Assembly: GCA_030835125.1 (NCBI GenBank)
Contig: JAUQWM010000063.1
Location: 62,001-126,000 of the forward strand
Direction: 5' to 3'
DNA: 64,000 bases
Origin: Gemmatimonadaceae bacterium
GTDB taxonomy: Bacteria; Gemmatimonadota; Gemmatimonadetes; Gemmatimonadales; Gemmatimonadaceae
A model generated the notes under the pieces. The model searched no databases, was not told the DNA's origin, and saw nothing but the letters and a program-made list of their open reading frames with translations. This document shows positions 45,525 through 52,709 of the stretch, one piece after another. The first letter of the stretch is position 1. Every line of letters starts with the position of its first letter. The position numbers and the translations under genes were made by a program.

Positions 45525-46499
45525 ATGGACAGGGCACCCCTCCACCTGGACCGTCTTCGGCCCATCGCGGCTCTGCTGGCCCTCGCGTGCGGCGGAGGAG
45601 CCGGCGATAAGCAACCGGTCGGCCCACCGCCGGCAGCGTCCGTCGCGCGAATCGACCTCGCCCCGGGCAATGTCACCTTGCCGACGGGCACCACCATCCA
45701 GTTCCACGCGGCTGCTCGCGACGCGGCGGGCGGGCTTCTGGCCGCCGTGGGCGTCTCCTGGTCCACCAGCGCGGCCGCCGTCGCCAGCGTATCGAGCGCA
45801 GGCCTGGTGAGCGCGCTCGCACCCGGCATCGCCACGATCACGGCAGCGGCTGGCGGAAAATCCGCCGGGGCCACCATAACGGTTCAGGCGCTCTACGACC
45901 TCGACGCGCTCGGCGTACCCCGCATCGTGACCGCCGACTACATCGAGCTGTCGAAGGTCGCGCGCATTTCGAGGTTCCGCTCCGGCATCGGCCACGACTA
46001 TGCCGATGACGTCGAGCAGTGCCGCAGCATGAAGCACTACTTCCAGCCGTCCGCGTCGGTTGACTGGGCGAGCATCGTCATCAGGTCTCCGGTTGATGGA
46101 ACGGTCGGTGCCATCATCGACGAGCAGACGTTCGGCAAGCAGGTGCGCCTGGTGCCGTCGAGCACCGCCGCCGCCACGGTGATCATCTTCCACGTGAACC
46201 CCGATCCCGGCCTGGCGGTGGGGACCGTGGTCAGCGCGGGGATGCGCCTGGGGACGCACATCGGAAGCGCCACGATGTCGGATGTCGCCATCCTGCTGGA
46301 GACGCCTCGCGGACGCCGGCTCGTGTCCTGGTTCGATGCGATGACCGACGCCGTGTTCGCGGGCTACCAGTCGCGTGGCGTTTCCTCGCGCAGTGCGGCC
46401 GTCATCACGGCGTCGGAGCGCGACGGGAGCCCGTTGACCTGCAACGGTGAGGCGTTCGCGGGATCGGGGACAATCCAGAACTGGCTGGACCTCCCGTAA
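45525..46499 (+). CDS. Lipoprotein with Ig-like domain and degenerate M23 (LytM-like) domain
   Basis: 324 residues, ATG 45525. Lipobox LALAC with Cys22. A BIG2 Ig-like domain covers about 38-120 (VARIDLAPGNVTLPTGTTI, TITAAAGGKSAGATITV). The C-terminal half resembles a LytM/M23 endopeptidase: GHDYADD gives an HxxxD first zinc motif (His157, Asp161), IRSPVDGTVGAI fits the first core strand, and VSAGMRLGTHIGSA fits the VxxGxxIGxxG segment. The second motif, normally HxH, reads FHV at 222-224, so one zinc ligand is replaced. It may bind peptidoglycan or regulate an active enzyme. It follows the TonB receptor on the same strand and converges with the glycine-rich lipoprotein gene, six bases apart. 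Confidence 0.72.
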   Translation: MDRAPLHLDRLRPIAALLALACGGGAGDKQPVGPPPAASVARIDLAPGNVTLPTGTTIQFHAAARDAAGGLLAAVGVSWSTSAAAVASVSSAGLVSALAPGIATITAAAGGKSAGATITVQALYDLDALGVPRIVTADYIELSKVARISRFRSGIGHDYADDVEQCRSMKHYFQPSASVDWASIVIRSPVDGTVGAIIDEQTFGKQVRLVPSSTAAATVIIFHVNPDPGLAVGTVVSAGMRLGTHIGSATMSDVAILLETPRGRRLVSWFDAMTDAVFAGYQSRGVSSRSAAVITASERDGSPLTCNGEAFAGSGTIQNWLDLP

Positions 46500-46505
46500 T
46501 CACGC

Positions 46506-49193
46506 TCACGGTATCCCGGCACACGCCGCAATGTCCGCGTTCTCGTCGCGGGGCACCGCCTGCTCGCGCACCCGCCACGGAATCCGCGCCACCTTGCTCG
46601 TCGGGCCAAGGGACACCTCGACCCGGATACAGTAGAAGCCGGGCGGGACGTGCCCACCGCAGATCGGCATCGCGTTCGGCCTGGGCCCAAGGCCGGTATT
46701 GACGTTGCCAACCGGGAACACCCCGGAGGTGAAGGGAGCATTCGCATTGGCGGCATCGAAGACGAAGATCGCCGCGAAGATCCCCGCCGGATCGACCCTG
46801 GTGATCGTGGCCGTGACCGGCTCCGCGCCGAAGTTGCCAACCGAGATGGGTTTCACCAGCGACGGCGAGCCGCACAGCGTATTCGGCGGATAGGGTACGT
46901 CGAGCGATCGGGGCTGCACATTCACGCACGGAAACGGCGTCCCCCGGGAGAAGCCCGCCGGGACGGCGTTCGTGCGTTGCCCGGTCCGCGTGATCTGGTC
47001 GGACACCGTCCCCGTGGCACCGTTAGGCTCGCCCTGTCCGCCGGTGCCGGCGTTTCCCGTGCTCGCCGCGACGAAGACGCCGCCGGGTTGTCCATTCGAT
47101 GACCCGGACCCTCCGACCCCGTCGTGGCCGCTGGCCACGCCGCCATTGCCGCCGTTCCCGCCCGGCACGAACCCATCGGGCAGGGTGCAGAGGTTGGTCC
47201 ACCCCGCCGCGCCCTTCGCCCCTGAGAAGGATGCCCAGCCGCCGTCGCCACCAAGCCCGAGCAGGCCGCCGTTGACGTCCCTGAGTTGCGCGTCACCACC
47301 ATCCCCACCGATGGCGTTCACCTGGCCACCGTGTCCGCCCCGTGGGAATGCCTTGTCAGGCACCCCGCCGTTCCCGGCCATCGCATCGGCCACGCCGCCG
47401 TTCCCGGCCGACCCGCCGGACACCTGGGCAAGGTGCGGATTGAGCACGTTGATCGCCCGCAGTTGCTTGTCCCGGGTCGACCCACCCTCGCCGCCCTCCG
47501 CAGTGCCATGCCCACCGTCCTGCGCGGCCTGGGCGCCGGCAGGTGATCCATTCGCGGCAAGGGCCGTCGCCGCTCCGCCGTGTCCACCCCGTCCCACCAC
47601 CAGCGGCGTCGACGCCTCGAATTGCACCTCGAGTCCCGCACGCAGGTCGAAGATCCCGCCCTCGGCGCCGTCACCCCCGCGGGCGTTTGCGTCCGTGCCC
47701 CGTGTACCGATCAACCCCACCTGACCGATCGCGGCCGCGTTGCCGCCCGAACCGCCGTTCCCGCTGCGGATGCTGGCACCGCCGATCGAGAGGACGCCGG
47801 TGGCCCGAATCCTGACGTCGCCGCCCGGGCCGCCGTCGCCGCCCGACGCGTCAGCCGGCCGGTTGGAATCATCGAGGCCGTCGCCGCCAGAGCCACCGTG
47901 TTGCGCCCTGATCGTGCCGCCCGCAATCACCAGGTCGCCGCGGCACGAGATCCGCGCATGACGACCGCTGCCCCCCGGGCTCCCGTGGCGCCCGGAGTTC
48001 CCCTTGCGCGCGGTGTCCGGCGTGATCGCGTACGTGCCGCCACCGATCACGCAGATCGGGTTGGCGACCGCCAGCGCGGGAGAGGTTCCCGGCGACGACG
48101 ACCTCACGCCCCGGCGACGTCCCGACGAAATGGCGGGAAACTCCGCGTCGGTCAGTGTGGTGTCATTCGTGATGTCGATCTCACCCGTGGACGCAATGGT
48201 TGCGTTGGTCATCGTGTAGCCGGTCCCCGCGATCACCCGGAGCGCCGGCGCGTTGTCATCGGCGGCGGCGCAGGAGTTGTCGAGGCTCCCGGTGATGGTG
48301 ATCGACTGCCGCGAAACCAGTGTGATCGGGACGCACGTTCCCCGCAGGGTTCCGGCGATCGACGCCACACTGTCGACGATGATGGTGACGGCCGCCGTCG
48401 CGGTGACGGTGCGACCCGCGGGAATCACCACGCGCGTGACCCGGATCGTGCCCGCCACCGAAGTATCCGCGGCGGGCGAGAAGAGGAGTTCGTCTCCCGT
48501 GGCCGTGAACACGACGGCCGCTGCCGCGCTGCCGGTCACCGTCGCCTCCAGGCTGTTTGCGCCGACCGCCCCCAGGGTCCAGCCACCAACCGTCGCCACG
48601 CCGTCACTGCCCGTGACCTGCGATGCGTCCGCGACGGTGCCGCCGCCCGACGAAACGGCGAACGTGACGCTGGCGCCGGCCACGGGGTTGTTGAACTGGT
48701 CAGACACCCGCACCGAGGGCCGGATGGCGACCGACGTCTGCACCACGGCTTGCTGGTGGTCGCCGGCCAGCTTCACGACCTGCGCGGGCGGGCCCGTCAT
48801 CGCCGTCGCCGTGAACGTGACGCTCGCCGGCGTCGTCCCGGCGACGCTCGCCACCAGGACGTTCGCTCCCGGCGCAGCGCCTAACGACCATGACCCGGGG
48901 GTGGCTTCCCCGGCACCGTCGGTCGTCCCGGTCGACTGTCCGACGCTCCCGCCGCCCCCGGTCACCGCAAAGGACACCTGGACGCCCGTCACCGCCGCCC
49001 CGGACGTCGTGGCCACCTTGACCCTCGGGACGATCGCGACCGCCGCACCCACCACGCCCGTCTGCTGGTCCCCCGCGGTGCGGGTGAGCACGCGGTTCTC
49101 CGGTGGTGGTGTCACGGTGCCGCCATCTCCACCGCCGCCACAGGCCGTGCACCACAGTACGCCCGCCAGCGAGCCGAATCTCCGGATGCGCAT
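46506..49193 (-). CDS. Glycine-rich surface lipoprotein with Ig-like (BIG1-type) domains
   Basis: About 895 residues from ATG 49193 (RIRRFGSLAGVLWCTACGG, likely lipid Cys18 although the lipobox is imperfect); an in-frame ATG ten codons earlier is possible. Two invasin-type Ig-like domains at about 35-130 and 135-235 share the pattern RTAGDQQTGVVGAAV / KLAGDHQQAVVQTSVA and end FTATA/FTATG. A parallel beta-helix-like stretch follows (VVIPAGRTVTATAAVTI, SQSITITGSL-type turns), then about 390 residues rich in GG-D/N-GG repeats (GGDGGPGGDV, GGSGGNA, GNGGVASG), reminiscent of PGRS-type or polymer-forming surface proteins. No catalytic motif. Probably a cell-surface structural or adhesion protein. 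Confidence 0.75.
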   Translation of the reverse strand: MRIRRFGSLAGVLWCTACGGGGDGGTVTPPPENRVLTRTAGDQQTGVVGAAVAIVPRVKVATTSGAAVTGVQVSFAVTGGGGSVGQSTGTTDGAGEATPGSWSLGAAPGANVLVASVAGTTPASVTFTATAMTGPPAQVVKLAGDHQQAVVQTSVAIRPSVRVSDQFNNPVAGASVTFAVSSGGGTVADASQVTGSDGVATVGGWTLGAVGANSLEATVTGSAAAAVVFTATGDELLFSPAADTSVAGTIRVTRVVIPAGRTVTATAAVTIIVDSVASIAGTLRGTCVPITLVSRQSITITGSLDNSCAAADDNAPALRVIAGTGYTMTNATIASTGEIDITNDTTLTDAEFPAISSGRRRGVRSSSPGTSPALAVANPICVIGGGTYAITPDTARKGNSGRHGSPGGSGRHARISCRGDLVIAGGTIRAQHGGSGGDGLDDSNRPADASGGDGGPGGDVRIRATGVLSIGGASIRSGNGGSGGNAAAIGQVGLIGTRGTDANARGGDGAEGGIFDLRAGLEVQFEASTPLVVGRGGHGGAATALAANGSPAGAQAAQDGGHGTAEGGEGGSTRDKQLRAINVLNPHLAQVSGGSAGNGGVADAMAGNGGVPDKAFPRGGHGGQVNAIGGDGGDAQLRDVNGGLLGLGGDGGWASFSGAKGAAGWTNLCTLPDGFVPGGNGGNGGVASGHDGVGGSGSSNGQPGGVFVAASTGNAGTGGQGEPNGATGTVSDQITRTGQRTNAVPAGFSRGTPFPCVNVQPRSLDVPYPPNTLCGSPSLVKPISVGNFGAEPVTATITRVDPAGIFAAIFVFDAANANAPFTSGVFPVGNVNTGLGPRPNAMPICGGHVPPGFYCIRVEVSLGPTSKVARIPWRVREQAVPRDENADIAACAGIP

Positions 49194-49293
49194 CGCGCCC
49201 TCGCCATCGAAGGTGATCCCCATGCTGTCATGGGGCCTTCCCGGGTACGCGACAAACCGGGCGAGGGGGCGGCCAACCGCCAGGGCCCGGGAG

Positions 49294-52056
49294 TCAGCGG
49301 CGCTGGCTGGCGGCCTCCCGCAGGGAATCGAGCAGCAGGCGATCCCCTCGTCCCAGGGCACCGTTCAGCGTGTCTCCCGCGGCGACCGCCATCAGCGAAT
49401 CCGCCACGCGACCGTTCCCCGCCGCGAGCTGCGCCTGGGCCAGACGGATCCGGGCCACCGTCCGCGCCCGGCGGAAACCGGCCGGCGCCGTGCGCAACGA
49501 GCGTTCGGCGGTCGCGCACAGGCGCAGTGCTTCGGCCGCGTCGCCGCCCGCCGACAGCAGGAATCCGCACAGGGCCTGCTGCCCGCTGGCGGTCTCGGCA
49601 TGCGACGCGCCGGCCGCCCGTTCGAGGCTGGCCACCACCTGTCGCTGCTGCCGGATCGCGCCCTCACGATCACCCCGCGCCCACCGGATGAGCGCCTGAC
49701 GAGCGGCGGCCCGCAAGGTGTTCAGGTTGGCTTCACCCAGCGACGCGCGCAACACGGCCAGCGCCCGTTCGCTCGTGGCCAGCGCGTCGTTCAGCCGCCC
49801 GCGATCCAGCAGGACGCCGGCGATGCGGTCCTGCGTGACGCCGACGTTCGGGTGCGACGGACCGAGGGTCCGCTCGAACCTCGCGGCCACGTCGCGGAAC
49901 AGCGACTCGGCCTCGGCGTAGACGGCCGCGTTGCCTTCCATGACGCCGCGCTCCGTCAGCACCGACGCCAGCGAACTCTCGACGTTGAGGGTGACCGGGT
50001 GCTCGGTGCCCTGGAGCCGGGCCTGGCGAGCCAGCAGGTCGCGGTAGTCGGCTTCGGCCGACGGGTAGTCGCCCTGCGCGCGCTTGAACGCCGCAAGGTT
50101 GCTGAGCGCCACCACGGTGCGCTGGTGATCCGGTCCCACCGACTGCTGGAGCGCCCGCAACGCCAGTCCCTGCGTCACGATCGCCTGATCCACGCGCCCC
50201 TGGAAGTAGAACGCCGCGGCGAGGTTGTTGGCCGTGATCCCCACCGCCCGGTGGCCGTCGCCCAGCATCGCGCGACGGATCGCGAGCGCCTCGGCCAGCA
50301 CGGTCTCCGCATCCGCGTATCGCGTCTGCGCGTTGTGGACCACCCCCAGGTCGTTCAGCGAACGCGCCAGGTCGCCGCGGTACCGCTCCCCGGCGGCGCG
50401 CCGGATCGCCGCCGCCTCGCGGATCAGCGGTTCGGCGTCGTTAGGCCTGCCGCGCTCGTGCAGGATCCATCCCAGCAACGTCAGCGCCTGCGACCCGTCC
50501 GGATGGGCCGGCCCCGAGAGGTCGCGCCGCAAGGCGAGGGCCTCCCGCGCCAGCGTCTCCGCTTCACCGTAGAGGCCGAGCCGGTCGTACCCGTCCGCCA
50601 GGACCTCCAGCATCTCCGCCTTGATGCCGGGCCGGTCCTCGTACGCCCGGCGCGCCTCGCCGACCTGCAGGTCCAGCAGCCGCCGCGCCGACACCGTGTC
50701 CCCCACCGCCTGGTTCGCGCCAGTGGCCCCGAATAACTCCATCAGGAAGCCGCGGACCTCCAGCGCCTTGTCACGCTCGGACTCGGCGCGCGCCGCCGCG
50801 CGCGCGACACGGTGCGACTGCACCAACGTCACGCCGGTGGTGACGCTCAGGGCGGCGAATACGGCCCCCGCCCCGATCACCGCGCCCGCGTTTCGCCGCA
50901 CGAACTTCCGCGTCCGGTAACCGAGCGTATCCGGGCGGGCCCGCACCGGTAGCCCGTCGAGGTGGCGCTGCAGGTCCTCGGCAAGCGCGGACGCCGACGG
51001 GTACCGACGCGACGGTTCCTTGCGCAGCGCCATCAGGACGATGGTGTCCAGGTCGCCGGCCAGCCGGCGCCGCAGGCCCGCCGGGTCGGTCGCGCGCTCG
51101 CCGGCGCCACTGGCGCGCGTGCTCGGGCGCGTCGGCGCGGCCTCGAGCACCGCCCGCTCCACCTCGGGACGCGATTCGTCACCCGCCAGGTACGGGTGCC
51201 GTCCCGCCAGCAGCTCGTACAGAAGCACCCCGAGCGCATAGACGTCCGTGGCGGTCGTGACCGCGGCGCCGGTGACCTGCTCCGGCGCCGCGTACTCGGG
51301 GGTGAGCAGCCGCATCTGCGTGCTCGTGTCCACCTCCGCGCCTAACGCGTCCGTCGCGGACAGCACCTTCCCGATGCCGAAGTCCAGCAGCTTGGGCGTG
51401 CCGTCGGCCGTGACCAGGATGTTCCGGGGCTTGATGTCCCGGTGCACGACCAGGTGCTGGTGGGCGTGCTGCACCGCCGCGCAGACCGCCTGGAAGAGGC
51501 GCACGCGCTCGGCCACCGCGAGGCGCCGGGCATCGCACCACTGCGTGATCGGCTCGCCCTCCACATACTCCATGACGAAGTACGGCCGACCGTCATCCGT
51601 CGCCCCCGCATCGAGCAACTGCGCCACGTTCGGGTGGCGCAGGTTGGCCAGGATCCGGCGCTCGAGCCGGAAGCGCGCCAGCACCTCCTCGGTGGCCATC
51701 CCGCGGCGGGTGACCTTGAGGGCCACCGCCTGCGACGCGCCATCCACATCCCGCGAGGCGAGGTACACCTCGCCCATCCCCCCGCGCCCCAGCAACCGCT
51801 GGAGGCGGTACGACCCGATCGACGTCCCCGGGGGAAGGCCGCCCCGCTCCACGGTCTGGTCCGTCGTACGCGCAAGGAGGGAACGCTCGAGAAACCCCGG
51901 CGCCGCGTCGAGCTGGGCCAGGAGCGAGAGAACCTCCTCGCATAACGCCGGATCCGTTGCGCACTCGCGATCCAGCAACGCGCGCCGCGCCGCGCCGTCC
52001 AACGGCTCGGCCGCCTCACACAGTGCCTCGATGCGCTGCCAGCGTTCCTGGTCCAC
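49294..52056 (-). CDS. Transmembrane Ser/Thr protein kinase with extracytoplasmic TPR repeats
   Basis: 920 residues from GTG 52056 with GGGGAGG just upstream, 14 bases after the sigma-factor stop. An N-terminal alpha-helical region (about 1-70) precedes a complete Hanks-type kinase domain (83-365): GRGGMGEVYLA, VALKV, HRDIKPRNIL with Asp207, DFGIGK with Asp226 and APEQ. One transmembrane helix lies at about 390-411 (AGAVIGAGAVFAALSVTTGV), and then TPR repeats to about 860 (AETLAREALALRRD, GYDRLGLYGEAE, RSLNDLGVVHNAQTRYADAETVLAEAL). The kinase is therefore cytoplasmic and the TPR region outside. The family phosphorylates Ser/Thr on target proteins; placing the gene in one operon with an ECF sigma factor suggests that factor is a substrate or effector. 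Confidence 0.92.
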   Translation of the reverse strand: MDQERWQRIEALCEAAEPLDGAARRALLDRECATDPALCEEVLSLLAQLDAAPGFLERSLLARTTDQTVERGGLPPGTSIGSYRLQRLLGRGGMGEVYLASRDVDGASQAVALKVTRRGMATEEVLARFRLERRILANLRHPNVAQLLDAGATDDGRPYFVMEYVEGEPITQWCDARRLAVAERVRLFQAVCAAVQHAHQHLVVHRDIKPRNILVTADGTPKLLDFGIGKVLSATDALGAEVDTSTQMRLLTPEYAAPEQVTGAAVTTATDVYALGVLLYELLAGRHPYLAGDESRPEVERAVLEAAPTRPSTRASGAGERATDPAGLRRRLAGDLDTIVLMALRKEPSRRYPSASALAEDLQRHLDGLPVRARPDTLGYRTRKFVRRNAGAVIGAGAVFAALSVTTGVTLVQSHRVARAAARAESERDKALEVRGFLMELFGATGANQAVGDTVSARRLLDLQVGEARRAYEDRPGIKAEMLEVLADGYDRLGLYGEAETLAREALALRRDLSGPAHPDGSQALTLLGWILHERGRPNDAEPLIREAAAIRRAAGERYRGDLARSLNDLGVVHNAQTRYADAETVLAEALAIRRAMLGDGHRAVGITANNLAAAFYFQGRVDQAIVTQGLALRALQQSVGPDHQRTVVALSNLAAFKRAQGDYPSAEADYRDLLARQARLQGTEHPVTLNVESSLASVLTERGVMEGNAAVYAEAESLFRDVAARFERTLGPSHPNVGVTQDRIAGVLLDRGRLNDALATSERALAVLRASLGEANLNTLRAAARQALIRWARGDREGAIRQQRQVVASLERAAGASHAETASGQQALCGFLLSAGGDAAEALRLCATAERSLRTAPAGFRRARTVARIRLAQAQLAAGNGRVADSLMAVAAGDTLNGALGRGDRLLLDSLREAASQRR

Positions 52057-52070
52057 GCGTCCTCCCCGGA

Positions 52071-52709
52071 CTAGTCCGGCACGTCCTCCCCGTCGAAGGC
52101 GGCCGACAGGCTGCCGTCCACGCGTCCGGACACCTCGCGTCGCAGCCACGCGCGCGATGCCGACCACGACCGGCGGACCGTCCGCTCCGATGTCTGCAGC
52201 ACCGCCGCGGCCTCGTCGTTCGTGAGCCCGCCAAAGAACCGCAACTGTACGATACGCGCCCCCTGGGGGTTGAAGGCGGCCAGTCGATCCAGGGCTTCGT
52301 CGAGCGCGAGCAGCACTTCGGCGTCGGCGTCGCCAACCAGGTCGGCGATCGGCGCATCCTCGGCCTCCTCCAGCGGGACGTGCTCGAGCCGGCCCCCCCG
52401 CTTGGCTCGGTGCCGGCGCCGCGCGTGATCCACCAGGATCCGGCGCATCGCCTCCGCCGCGATGGCGAAGAACTGCTCGCGGTTCCGCCATTCCGCGCGC
52501 GTCTGATCCACGAGCTTGAGGTATGCCTCGTGCACCAGGCCCGTGGTGTTCAGGCTCTGGCCCGGCCCCTCGGCCCGCAGACGGCGGCGCGCCAGGGCGT
52601 TCAGCTCACCGTACACCAGCGTCACCACCCGCTTGAACGCGTCCTGGTCGCCGCCTGACGCCTCGTGCAGCAGCAGGGTGATCTCGCCCTGGTCAGGCGC
52701 GTGGGTCAT
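52071..52709 (-). CDS. ECF-type RNA polymerase sigma factor
   Basis: 212 residues from ATG 52709, overlapping the upstream kinase stop (ATGA). Sigma region 2 spans about 10-105 (AFKRVVTLVYGELNALARRRL, NTTGLVHEAYLKLV, FFAIAAEAMRRILVDHARRR) and region 4 about 135-192 (LDRLAAFNPQGARIVQLRFF, LTNDEAAAVLQTSERTVRRSW), with a roughly 20-residue acidic tail (AAFDGEDVPD). The sequence belongs to the group of ECF factors typically found beside protein kinases in Planctomycetes and relatives, and no anti-sigma factor gene is adjacent. It lies between two membrane kinases in one coupled operon. Kinase phosphorylation as the switch is inferred from that arrangement. Confidence 0.95.
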   Translation of the reverse strand: MTHAPDQGEITLLLHEASGGDQDAFKRVVTLVYGELNALARRRLRAEGPGQSLNTTGLVHEAYLKLVDQTRAEWRNREQFFAIAAEAMRRILVDHARRRHRAKRGGRLEHVPLEEAEDAPIADLVGDADAEVLLALDEALDRLAAFNPQGARIVQLRFFGGLTNDEAAAVLQTSERTVRRSWSASRAWLRREVSGRVDGSLSAAFDGEDVPD

